From Melieria omissa (taxonomy: Eukaryota > Arthropoda > Insecta > Diptera > Ulidiidae), in the NCBI GenBank assembly GCA_963971225.1, contig OZ020267.1:105425892-105489891 (forward strand): DNA of 64,000 nt. The letters run 5' to 3'. Each line of letters opens with the position of its first letter. The stretch's first letter is position 1. A model generated the notes under the pieces. That model had not been told where the DNA came from, did no database searches, and saw only the letters and a list, made by a program, of their open reading frames with translations. Positions 1 through 10,419 of this stretch are shown here, piece by piece. The position numbers and the translations under genes are program-made.

Positions 1-2265
1 AGGGGCCTTAACATGCTGGGACGTATTATCCCAGTTTCGCCGAAAGAGTTAAGACTATTAAGCAAAGGTGGTCATGTGATGGTCGTTTCATAAGTCTTGG
101 ATTATCTCTCGAAATTGAGGCATTTTACAGATTTAGTACTCTCTGGGGCTTCAAGCTCCTGATCTTCTCTGGAAAAGATTGTAACCCTACCTGAAGAAAA
201 CTTCTGCTGTTTCTAAGCAAATTACATTTTGTTGCTTATTTCCAATGTTTTTGAAATGATACCCAAGTGGACAATGACCAGTCAGATATACAGTGAGCAT
301 GCAAAGGTCCTTTTTGGTATGTAAAAGCCTTCAACTCGACCATTCGAAGTTTGTTTAAATTTATGAGCCACAAAAGTTTAAGTAACGGTCAACTTTTGAT
401 TACTTACTTGACATTACTTTTGATTCTATTGTACTCTTCTATTCTACTAAATATAGACAAATCAAATATAAAAAAGTCTTATAATTAGATTTAATTCAGC
501 TTTAGAAAATTCTAAAACCCAACACTAAATTGTATTTTTGTATTATTCAATACAAATAAATTCTGTATAAATTTAGATAATTTTCCAAAATTTACTGCGC
601 AACCCATGCAAGAAGAAAATAATTTTACCCTCAATGCAAAAAACAAAAATTACAATTTTCAACTACGTGACAACGACCCAAAATCAAACCCAAAAAAGAA
701 AACCACCAAAAAACAACCCATAGCATCAGTTTCAAGTGTAAATGGCAAATCATGCTGCAGAAACTCATATAGCGCATTCACTCACTTTCTTCTTAGTTGA
801 CCTAACCCAATCCTATCCCAAACACATACAAACAAATCGAAACCTTTGCACTTTGGCACTTCATATCCAAAGCAATAAATACTACAATATGCAAATAGAT
901 AAAACCCAAAGAAAATTCTGTATAGGAAATCTTGAACACAAACTTTCCGTCACGTTTGCAACTGATTGAATGTAAAAATTGTACAAAAAAAATATTCAAA
1001 ATAAAATAAAATACGGACAAAAAAGTTGCGCGGCGCATGAAATCAATTTGAGGTCAAAAAGTTAACAAACAAACCAAGTGGCCATAAAGAAAAAATGTAA
1101 GCAAATAAAAAATGTACAAAAAATATTTACAATTCGTAGCGAAATCGGCAGTGCCAAGGTGAAGCGGCAAAAATATGTGGCAACACTGGCCACAGCATAT
1201 GAAGTATGAATGTATGAAGCATTGCAGTGGCTTGCAGCTGCTGAGCGGAGAGAGCGGCTGAAGTGGAACTGGAAATCAATTGCGGCGCTGGCGAAAAGTC
1301 ATGAGGGAAGCAATAGCAAAGCATAAATAAAAATGGTGAAAAATAAACGAAAGCATTCGCAAAGCAGACATAGCTACATATGTATGCGCGGCTCACATGT
1401 ATTCATATTCATGCACGCACATATATACAGTACGCTTCTATGTGTATGTTTGTTGGTGTCCATGTATCTCGTTGCCTCGGTCCAAGGATGCGCCAAACTG
1501 TTACAATCTGATGGAATTTAAATACCTGCATAGCAAAAATGAAAACAAAAGCGCTGAGACGAAGTCATACAACAACAACAATAACAACAATAACAACAAC
1601 AACAAACATCAGCAATGAAGCGCACAGCCAAAGCCAACGAAACGGAATGCAATGCAATTTATGGCAACGTTGGGAGCGAGCGGACAAAGCAAAAATTGCA
1701 CCAGCAATGGAACGAACCGAAAGGCAAGAATTGTTGTTGCTTGTAGGAGGGAGAAGGAGCAGGTGTAAAGCAGGTTGGTGGGGGGCAGTTGATTGCTGCT
1801 ACTATGCTATGCTGTTGCTTATGATTTTGCTGCTTCTGTTGCTGTTGCTATCATTGTTGCTGCCATCATCTTTGCACTGGTTCGTGCACAAATTGTAGAT
1901 ATTTGTTGTTGCTGTTATTGTTTTTGCTTCCCACCACCAATGAAATTGAGCGCGATCTTGAGCAAATTTCATGCGCAATAGCTTATAAATCATCAGCAAC
2001 AGCAACAACAACAAAAATCATAGCAACAACCTCAGCCGCATGAGCAGCATTGGCAACAACAGCACAAGCTATAAATTTGCTTATGAAAATGTTTTCAATT
2101 GCAAACTGGCAGCATGGCTATGGGTGAAATGCATCTTAAGGACATTGTGGGCAGGATGTGTATAGCGTATTTATTGACAGCGAGATTAAGGATGCTTCAC
2201 ACGACTCGTATGATTATTGCATGTGAACAATTTAGAACAAAACATTGTAGATTTAAAATGTCAGC
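1..2265. other. Intergenic or intronic DNA, no gene seen
   Basis: I see no convincing exon here. All frames are short and none matches a family I know. The stretch 1130-2070 is richer in CAA/CAG/TTG-type triplets (for example the CAA run at 1570-1605 and TTG/CTG runs at 1795-1925). Such triplet runs are common in fly introns, UTRs and regulatory DNA and produce spurious leucine- or threonine-rich frames on both strands. Nothing else distinctive is visible. Confidence 0.6.
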
Positions 2266-3170
2266 CTAAAAGTAGGCTATGAAACAATGACTTTACAGAA
2301 TATATAAGTTTCTAGAATAAAAGTTTAACACCCCCACTGATTAAGCTGATTTTAAAGCAGTTTTAAACCAAAAATATGACCCTAAAAGTATGCCACGAAA
2401 AGTTGCTAACATTGAAGTTTTTTGTTCTGACAAAAAATCGTTCAACACATGAACTTTTCAACTTGACAGACTTATTTTCAGTTAAGAAACCAAAAATGTA
2501 ATCTATAAATAAGCCATAAAATGTTACTAGCGTTACTAAAAATAAATAGGTAGGAATTTGTTCCGTCAATCAATCATTTAACATCCGCCTTATGTAGTTT
2601 TGCTATCAGTTTGAAATTCACTAAAAATAGATATTTGTTTCTGCAAATTTCCACAATTTCACACCTCAACTTTTAAAGTTCGTATAGTTGATTTTAGTTT
2701 GGAATTCACGGTGTGAACCTAAAAATATGCCATGCAAAATTGATTTCACTGAAAACATTTTAACTTTTAGCACCTAAACTTATGAACTTTTCAAGTTTTT
2801 CTAAATTTAATAGATAAAATATAATAGTTAAAAAAGTAAGCCTGCAAAGTCATACTGAAAATATTTGTTACCATAAAATTAATTTTACATTCGAACTACG
2901 CAGTTTTTTTGTTCAGTTTGGAATGCCAAAAATAGCCTAAAAGAATGCAATGAAAAATTACCTTTATAGTATTCGTTTCTACATGAGTGAAAGTTTATCA
3001 GCCAATTGTTAGTTTTTTTTTCAGCTCAGAACTCAATAAGTCAGCATACAAGTATACAAAAAAAAAAAAGTTTAGCAACTCAAATGTCAAAGTTCATAGG
3101 ATTGTTTTCAGTTTAGAATTTAACGAGTTGGCCTAGAAGTATGCAGTGAAATAACGTCAGTGAGATGAGT
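2266..3170. repeat. Degenerate tandem array, unit about 110 bp
   Basis: A recognisable core recurs at about 2266, 2381, 2498, 2717, 2830, 2934, 3038 and 3132, that is every 95-117 bp with one double step. The best-preserved core reads like CCTAAAAGTATGCCAYGAAA. Between cores, related phrases recur: a TTTTCAGTTTRGAATTCA-like segment and segments ending in AACTTTT. The copies are strongly diverged, so this is an old satellite-like array. No coding potential was recognised. The core is also found, inverted, at dispersed sites in the window near 14366, 16628 and 61690. Confidence 0.65.
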
Positions 3171-3298
3171 CAAAAAGAGAAGAGTCTTCTAGGAAAACAA
3201 GAAGTTGGGCAAGGTTTTCTCTGTTAATAGTGGAAATAAAGCCAGTCTGCAGCATATTGAAAAGGATAATGATGTGAAAATTGGCAATAGACATGATT

Positions 3299-3935
3299 TA
3301 GTGTTGTATAGAGATTCTTAATAATGAGTTTTTGGTGCTACGGAACCTTTCATTTTATGCAGTTTGATTCAAAAGTGCATTAGCCAAAAAACTGGGGGGC
3401 TAAAACAAATTGCTTGGAAAATAGACAAATTGCTCCACAGCTCCTCAGAAGCTACTCTTAGAGGGTTAAAATCTATGATTGACTCCTACTAGTTTTTACT
3501 GCTGAATATTTCTTTCAAACATTTTTATACCCTATCTCCAACCCTTAATGGGGCTCCCATACAAAATTATCGTTTTTATAAAATAGGCTCCAACTGCTCC
3601 TAGGTTGGTGCTAGATGTGTCAAATGTAAGACCGACGCCCATTTATTTTCTCTTCCGAATATTTCTTTCAAACATACCTAGCCTCTATCTCAAGTCTTAA
3701 GGGGGTTGCCATACAACACAGGCCATTTTTTTCTATGGAATTAGTTCCCCACTTGTAAATGTAGTAGCATTAAAGTATTAAAACATCGTATCTCAAAAAC
3801 CACTGAACCGATTTGAATAACTTTTTCAACGTTCGGCAACACTCATGAGTGCAAAAAATACAAAATTAATTGAAGTTTAAATATTCACCACCAGAGGGTG
3901 GCCTCTCATACAAATGAAGTTGTGACGTTATTAAA
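3299..3935 (+). repeat. Dispersed repeat family, copy 1
   Basis: This stretch aligns by eye, along its whole length and in the same orientation, with 32000-32765. Shared landmarks in order are TAGTGTTGTAT at the left, ACAAATTGCTCCACAGCT, CTCTTAGAGGGTTAAAAT, a CCCATTTATTTTCTCTTCC block, CTTGTAAATGTAGTAG, an AAACATCGTATCTCAAAAAC block and TTCACCACCAGAGGG at the right. No intact frame and no clear inverted termini were seen. It is probably a non-autonomous or decayed transposable element of unknown class. Confidence 0.7.
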
Positions 3936-4200
3936 ATTTGTGTGGCTCTTTTCCCACTGATTGATCAGTTTGTTGATGTTGTTTTAAATAAAATTTGGCT
4001 AGCTTTTATAACAGAGATCATGGCATCATCATGGCCTGTTAGGTAGGCTTCTGATATCATGTAACCAAGGCACTAAATCTGTCGAAAGATATCCCTAACC
4101 CCTACACATATATTCAACTATAAGACAACAACTGGTGGAAGTTGCTGACCTGCTGCTTTGATAAAGATTTCATAACGTCGTGGACATGGTTCCTGTATAG
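3936..4200. other. Noncoding spacer
   Basis: AT-rich sequence between the dispersed repeat and the SINE-like element. No frame, repeat or motif of note was seen. Confidence 0.5.
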
Positions 4201-4204
4201 CCAA

Positions 4205-4533
4205 GCCAAGTTTTTTCTGATGTATTCTTCTCTTCTTGACTGGCACGACAGCCCGATTACTGGATAGACTAAGCCATCCATGTTGTGCGTGTGAATTTGT
4301 ACGCGGGTGGAAGGGACCTACAGTTTTATGCCGATTCCGAACGGCGAGTTGGGAGCTTTTTCATAGGCAATTTTACTCTCAGAGGTTTGCCATTTCCTGC
4401 TGAGAGGACAGCCACCGAAAGAAAACTTTTTGTTTTTCTTTTTTTTCGGTGTTAACGCAACGGAGTATTGAACTCGCGGAGTCTTGACCCGCGGCCCAAC
4501 GCACTAGCCAGCTGAGCTACGGCAGCCGCCGAT
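4205..4533 (-). mobile_element. tRNA-derived SINE-like element
   Basis: Read on the - strand, 4527 to about 4461 resembles a tRNA gene. It has an A-box-like TAGCTCAGCTGGCTAGTGCG close to the start and a B-box-like GAGTTCAATACTC. These are the internal RNA polymerase III promoter elements. The tRNA-like head is followed by an A-rich stretch and then a non-tRNA body running to about 4205, with GTTCGGAATCGGCATAAAAC and CTGTAGGTCCCTTCCACC. This head-plus-body layout is typical of a tRNA-derived SINE. A proper cloverleaf does not fold, so it is not a functional tRNA. The outer limits are approximate and I found no target duplication. Confidence 0.6.
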
Positions 4534-4948
4534 GTAGAACCAACTATTTGGTTGGTTAGATAAAGAAGAATATGGAACCATACCTATAATTATTGGGCCA
4601 GCAGACAAAAAGCAATCTAAGATGAAGGAACTATTTCGTGTTATAATGAAATTTTCCAATGTTAAACAAAAACTTGAAGAATTTTCGCCATAAAAAGTGC
4701 AACCAAATTAATCTTTGGCAAAGGTGCAGTTAAATTTTTAAAAGCGCCAAACTTGAACTGGAATTTAAAACTCATCAAAAGTTTCGACCGTCAACAAAGA
4801 AATAAAAAAAGTTTGCTAATAAAATAAAAACCAATGTAGACAGTAAAGCTGCGTAAAAACGAGAACCAAAAAACAACAACAACAATGAAAACAATTTATT
4901 AAAAAATATGTAGGTACATATATAAATTGTAATGTGTACTTGTGTGCT

Positions 4949-5095
4949 CAGTGGTGCGCACAGGATTTCATTTTGAGGGATTTTGAGTAGAAATTTTAAA
5001 CCAAATACCAATCGAAACCATATTTTCTGCCAGCATTTTTGGTGTTTGGGGGTTTTGAACACCAAACCCCCCGCCCCCCCTGTGCGCAGCAAACT
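4949..5095 (-). mobile_element. Miniature relative of the 27.5-kb hAT element
   Basis: The left end CAGTGGTGCGCACAGG differs little from the 16-bp terminal repeat of the hAT element at 27519. It is followed by ATTTCATTTTGAGGGATTTT, which is the reverse complement of that element's right end. The right part holds the same G/C-run hairpin (GGTGTTTGGGGG and CCAAACCCCCC) and then a damaged terminus around 5081-5095. It is therefore a copy of about 145 bp in opposite orientation with no coding sequence. No clean 8-bp target duplication was found. Confidence 0.65.
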
Positions 5096-5185
5096 TGACC
5101 GAGCGCTGACCTCGAATCTGTGTATTAGCTGACAACAAAGTCAGAAAGCAGACAACTGATTGTCGACAAGGCAATGTCCTTATTT

Positions 5186-5204
5186 GTGTGTGTGTGTGTG
5201 TGTG
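5186..5204. repeat. (GT)n microsatellite
   Basis: A short uninterrupted GT dinucleotide run. Confidence 0.9.
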
Positions 5205-7108
5205 CGGACACTCACCGCAACCGGCTAGTAGTGGTTTATCATTAGCCGGTGCAAAAATTCAAATTCAATTTGGCGCCAAACATAAAATAAAACAACAACA
5301 AAAGCTATGAAAAGACAGAACAAAAAGGCCAAACCGCTTTTATTTACAAATGTTTGCTAACCGTTTTGGACAACAACCTTTACGGCTAACATTTTACTTT
5401 ATTTTTCTTTACCTTTTCATTTGCAATTTTGTTTGGTATTTGTTTTTTTTATTTTTTATATATTTTTTTATATTTTGTTTCTTGTTTCTTACCAAACTTG
5501 AGCTCTGCGGAAATGTACAAATATTTGCTGTTGTTGTTGTTGTTGGCTTAACGCGCATTCCTCTGCGGCCTGTGTGCAACAGCTTAGCGCTTTTGACGAT
5601 GAGTCCGAGGCCACAACATTAGTTAGGATTTAGGTTTTGGAAGCCATGGCAGCACGCGCCTGCCTCGTTTTAAGGGGCGTTAAAGGTAAATTTGTTGAGC
5701 CTTAATGAAGGGTCGGCAACAACGGCTGCAGCAGCGGCGCTGTGGGAGCGATTATTTTCTACAAAATTTTCATTTTATAAAATTGGTCTTTTATGTGGGC
5801 AGCAGCGGTCGCACCCAACGCTCTGGCCGGCACTTTTGTGCCCGAACGATGGCAACGCAAAATTGCTTGTTTTTGTGCGTGTCTGGCAACACTTTTACAG
5901 CGACTGTTGCAACCTTTGGCAACAAACATGACAACAAAATAAATAACAACAAAATACGAAAATAAAGAAACCACGGAAAATGCTTTTGAATTGGCTATTA
6001 GGAATATTTTGAGTGGGTTATTTACTGAATTGAACATAAACCTTAAGGAAATTGTGAATGAATGAGTGAGTTAACCCAATGCTAACTTAAGTGAATTAGT
6101 GACATAAAAGTTTGTGGAAAATTTAATCAAAATTACCAATTCGATATGAAACATCAATAACACTTTGTATTATTACTGTCATAAACGAGAAAAACTACCG
6201 CAAGTGTGAGCGAAAGAGAAACGCTCACACTGACAGCATTTGCAACATGCCAGCACTTGCAAGCGTCTCACGAGCACATTGAGCATTATTTTAATCCGAT
6301 TGTAAAGTTTAAATGTTATGCGAGCATTTTATGCAACAACAACGCCAACTGCAACTATAGTCGCACATGTAAGCACAATAATGCAACAATAACAAAGTAC
6401 GTGGCGCATGAGAACGTCTGACACACAAGCAAAAAATTACCATATGACTTCTGGCATACTCCGACCAGTGATACGAACTTGTCGCGTGCAACTTTACACA
6501 ACGTTGCGTTGCTTGACAGCAGAGTTGCCGCAGTGCACGCAAACAGCGACGCAAACAAAGTTGAAGCCCAACAAAGTTTAACGAAAATACTTTAAGTAAT
6601 TTCTTTAAGCGTTTTTCACTATGCAACACAATGTTGCAATTTGTTTGGTTTAGTTATGTGCTGCCAGGACGAGTGTTTGTCATATTTGTTTTATTAGCTT
6701 TTAGTGCCTTGGCGACCACGCAAATGTTGACATTTTTTTACAGCCCTTGTGGTATGCATTGGGCTTAGAAATGTAGAAATGAGGAAGAAATGTAGGAAGA
6801 AAGAATGTAGAAAAAAAAGGTAGAAGTGTGGTTAGACGGCTGGAAGATTGTAAGTTTAAAAAAGAACTCTTTATCATTATTTGCTATAGGAAAAACCAGG
6901 TTTCAGGATCTCTTAGTATGTTTACTGTTTGGTTTGAATGTTATTTGCCGCCTCATGCTGTCAGACAAATTTAAGTCGAGTCCTAAAATGGTTCCATGCC
7001 ACATATGAAATCATAATGGAATCAACAAATTATTAGCATATTGCGGGAAGGAGGCATACACGCCGCGGTTTGGGTTTGAAACCTCCTTTTGACCTATTTG
7101 ACTACTAC
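5205..7108. other. Noncoding DNA upstream of the BEL insertion
   Basis: Contains poly-T and CAA/TTG-type runs (5390-5480, 5535-5555, 5940-5965) but no recognisable exon. 7020-7100 is locally GC-rich and ends in ACTACTAC, the start of the triplet microsatellite into which the BEL element inserted. The two halves of that microsatellite now lie at 7101-7108 and 12677 onward. Confidence 0.55.
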
Positions 7109-7351
7109 TGTTTAACTTCGGTCGCGGCGGAGCGGGGGAAATAAATGAAACGCGTTGGGGTTTCGGTTTGAGGTGCGTTTTATTGCAGATGTAAAACACG
7201 AATGTACAGAGTATATGAAACATTGAACGAGAACAACGGCTTAAGCCGGGGAGCATAAATAGGGGGAACATCAGTACAAGAGGATAAGGAAAGGAAGGGA
7301 TTAGTGGTGGGATCGACAGATCACTGAACAACCACAGCACTCATTTAGCCA
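7109..7351 (-). repeat. 3' LTR of the BEL element
   Basis: Terminal direct repeat of 243 bp, matching 12434-12676 base for base by reading. The + strand starts TGTTTAACTTCGG and ends CATTTAGCCA. On the - strand the short region just upstream is not a purine tract but reads GCGGCCGCGA, which is unusual for a second-strand primer. Confidence 0.9.
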
Positions 7352-7932
7352 TCGCGGCCGCCATTGCAGAGTGCAATTAATGGAGTAGCCGGGGGGAGGG
7401 TTGCCTTGATGCGGCTGACGTCTGGTTGGAGGTGGTGCGGCTCACGACTGGCTGGCTGTGAATGCGCTTGGGGTGCGCCGATAACTTCCTAGCGTGGGAC
7501 GATCAGTCCGTGCGGAGCAGTCTTGGAAGCAGCTGCTGCCATAGTCGGCTGATCTGCAAAGAGATGAGATGCCATTTACTTACAATAATAATATTGAGGT
7601 TGACATCGTGGGTATGAGAAATCGGCTAAGCTGCGAGGTTCGCTTAAGCTAAAGCCGGAGAATATGGAGTTATATAATCTGGCCGAGTTGCCATTTTAGT
7701 TCATGAGAGGGAATGAGAATTTCAAGCGAGAGTTATGATGAATTATTTTGCACGTTATAATAAATATGTTTGTAGGGCTCGAGAGAAGCAGGAGAACCGA
7801 GCGAGAATGGCGGTTTGCTCTTCGAGAGGGTGGTGGCAGTCAACCGCTCTTTGATCCGGAATTGGAACTGTGTGAGCATGGGCATTGCTGGAGCCGGTCT
7901 ACCTGAGAGTGAGATCTTGTAGATCTTGGAGC
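7352..7932 (-). other. 3' untranslated remnant of the BEL element
   Basis: About 580 bp between the Gag-protease stop and the 3' LTR. In a complete BEL element the rest of Pol would lie here. No RT or integrase motif is visible in any - strand frame. On the - strand, TCTCTTTGCAG at about 7570-7560 looks like a splice acceptor. This could be a remnant of subgenomic splicing or chance. Confidence 0.55.
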
Positions 7933-10419
7933 TTATACCCGATCAGTCCGACGTCTGCGGGATTTGCAGCGCTTGGAGCGAGTCGCACTGGAGTGGCAAC
8001 TGTCCTCTTTTCGGACCCGGGATGGAGGTGGTGCAATGCGGAACTGCGAGGGACTGCAATTTCCGTCAGTTGCTGTGAATGTGGGCCGTTTTTGTCGAAC
8101 CCTTTTGGGGGACCTCATTAGAGGCGAAAGCCATCCTGCGGGGCCGAGACGTTTGGCAACGAGGGTGGAAATTTGCCGGTTTGGGAATGAGTTTGCAGGA
8201 GTGGTGGGTTCAGAATGATTTTCCATTAATTCCTGGGGTGGAAACCCTACGGGATTGAGGGCGGCAATCACTTGTGAAAGAGCTTCCTTTAGGGCAGGAA
8301 GATTTTTTCGAAGGGCGGATCCAGTATGCATATGGCGTTTTGATACGTCTGTGGCACATGTCAAATGCGAAGGGGGTACTGGACCGCTTAATACCCAACC
8401 GAATATTGTATGCTGAGCAAGTAAGCTGCCACATACATTTCGGTGGATACCTTCGAGCATGATCTGCGGGATGAGATCACTGCCAATCACTAAATCGATC
8501 TGCGCTGTATCGAAGGGGTTTGGATCAGCGAGTTCTAGCATGGCGATATGTTTCATATTAGGGGGGTGTATGTGACGAGGTGGGAGCAATTTCGTAAGCT
8601 CTTGGAGCACGATTGCTTGCACGGGGAGTTTCGTGCTCGTTTGAGGGACTGCCAAGGTCAAGAAGCATGTATGATTGGCATTTTGCACAATCTGACCGCC
8701 CATGCCCGAGATTTGGAAGGGGGATTTCTCGATCGGCAATTTGAGGCGTTTCTGGACCTTCGCGGAGATGAAGGTACGCTGAGAGGCTTGGTCGATCAAC
8801 GCTCGAACCTTAAACAACTCTCCTGAGTGTTCAATGGACACCAGTGCCGTAGGCAGAAGAGATTGAGTGCCATTATTAGAGTGGAGGGCTTGTACTTTGG
8901 GCGTACTTTGCCTGGAAGATGTGCGGGGTTGCGCATCCGAAAGGGGAGAATGAGTAGCGGAGTTGTTATGCGATCGTTTTGGAGCTGTTGCAACCTGTGG
9001 AGTGGTCGAATGTGACCAGTTAGGAGTATGAGAGGGTTGCGCATTGCCTTTAGGGAAATGAAGCATGGAATGGTGCTTCTTTTGGCAATATACGCACGTA
9101 AAATTGCTTGTACAATCTTTCGTGAGATGCGAGGTAGCAAGACAATTTACGCAGAGATTGTGCTTCTTAACGTATTTTAATCGACTCTGGGGGGTGAGTC
9201 CTTTGAAGTTCTGGCAAGTCCGTATGGGATGATTTGCGTTGCAGAGTTTGCACGCGAAGTCCCTTTTTACTTGAGTGTAATAATTTAGGGATTTGTGTGG
9301 CCGATTTGGGAGGACATTGGAAGTCGAAGGTTGAGACGGTTTCGGCTTAGAAGGGCGAATACTTTGCAACCGTTCAAGTACCTCATATCTGCCGGTCAGG
9401 AACTCATCCATTTGCGACCAGGGTGGCAGATCCTTCCGGGATGTCAGTGATTGCTCCCATAGAGCGAGTGTCTCTTGGGGCAATTTGGTACAACATATGT
9501 AAACCAATAGCGGATCCCAATTGTCAGTGTCTACGGCCTGAGAATTGAGAACAGACAGACAATTGTTTATAGTGCTTTGGATCCGCTGTAGTGCCTCACT
9601 ATTTTCAGTGTGGGCAGGAGCGATATTCAAGAGGGATCTAATCTGAGTGTCAACGAGTATGCGCTTATTTTCGAAGCGGGATTTTAAAGCTTCCCACGCG
9701 AGTCCGAAATTCTCATCGGTTAATGCATATTGCTTTACAATAGCACCGGCTTTACCTTGCGTTTTGTATCGGAGGTGATACAATTTTTGGGCTGGAGTGA
9801 GCTGGGGGTGGTTGATATAAACCGCGGTAAACATGTCCCGAAAGGACGGCCATTGCTCATAGCCCCCGAAAAAGGTTTCGGTATCACAAGGCGGAACTTG
9901 TAGGCAAATGAAGGGGGTATTTGCTGGTTCTAGGGGTCGAACCGGTTCCATATGCGCAGCGGGCTGGGGGGACTGAGTTTGGAGCATCTCAATGATGTCC
10001 AACATCTGAGCCATGCACAACTCGTACTGGTCTGTGCAGGCGTCGAACTTTTGCCTAGCCGACTCTTTGAAACCGTCGGGCTGGCTGTTGTCTTCCGCAA
10101 TGAAGACTGCCTCATGTGCGCACATAAGCCTCTCCCATTGGGCTTGCAAATTTTTTTGCTTAATTTGGACCAGGGATTTGGTCAAATCCTCAATGGGAGC
10201 CGATGAAAATCGTGTGCATAATTGCACGAGTCTGTCAGATTCGAATGTAAATTTAGCAACACTGGGATCGGTTGCTTTGGGAATGGAAAGTTTGGAGCGC
10301 GTGTTTGGTGGCTCCCGAGTGACAGGAACTGTCAAACGTGCATTGGTTGACTTTGGGGATCTGGAGGAAGGAGTCTCCATTGTGATAAGTTGGCGTTTAG
10401 GGGATCGCTCAACCGGCAT
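7933..10419 (-). CDS. BEL/Pao Gag-protease polyprotein, 828 aa
   Basis: The frame is uninterrupted from ATG at 10419. Residues about 60-360 resemble the BEL/Pao Gag domain (DUF1759 family), including FFGGYEQWPSFRDMFTAVY. Residues about 389-455 carry a cysteine/histidine cluster like retroviral zinc knuckles (CKLCNANHPIRTC, CVNCLATSHLTKDC, CVYCQKKHHSMLH), expected to bind the element RNA. Residues about 525-690 match the DUF1758 aspartic protease. The catalytic motif reads RALIDQASQRTFIS, with alanine where glycine is usual, and the domain ends in FGWVLSGP. The last roughly 100 residues are basic and unlike Pol. The phrase RLGPAGWLSPL resembles the DPLGWLxP segment normally downstream of RT, so an internal deletion may have joined protease to this point in frame. 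Gag would assemble cytoplasmic particles; replication would need RT and integrase supplied by a relative. Confidence 0.88.
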   Translation of the reverse strand: MPVERSPKRQLITMETPSSRSPKSTNARLTVPVTREPPNTRSKLSIPKATDPSVAKFTFESDRLVQLCTRFSSAPIEDLTKSLVQIKQKNLQAQWERLMCAHEAVFIAEDNSQPDGFKESARQKFDACTDQYELCMAQMLDIIEMLQTQSPQPAAHMEPVRPLEPANTPFICLQVPPCDTETFFGGYEQWPSFRDMFTAVYINHPQLTPAQKLYHLRYKTQGKAGAIVKQYALTDENFGLAWEALKSRFENKRILVDTQIRSLLNIAPAHTENSEALQRIQSTINNCLSVLNSQAVDTDNWDPLLVYICCTKLPQETLALWEQSLTSRKDLPPWSQMDEFLTGRYEVLERLQSIRPSKPKPSQPSTSNVLPNRPHKSLNYYTQVKRDFACKLCNANHPIRTCQNFKGLTPQSRLKYVKKHNLCVNCLATSHLTKDCTSNFTCVYCQKKHHSMLHFPKGNAQPSHTPNWSHSTTPQVATAPKRSHNNSATHSPLSDAQPRTSSRQSTPKVQALHSNNGTQSLLPTALVSIEHSGELFKVRALIDQASQRTFISAKVQKRLKLPIEKSPFQISGMGGQIVQNANHTCFLTLAVPQTSTKLPVQAIVLQELTKLLPPRHIHPPNMKHIAMLELADPNPFDTAQIDLVIGSDLIPQIMLEGIHRNVCGSLLAQHTIFGWVLSGPVPPSHLTCATDVSKRHMHTGSALRKNLPALKEALSQVIAALNPVGFPPQELMENHSEPTTPANSFPNRQISTLVAKRLGPAGWLSPLMRSPKRVRQKRPTFTATDGNCSPSQFRIAPPPSRVRKEDSCHSSATRSKRCKSRRRRTDRV

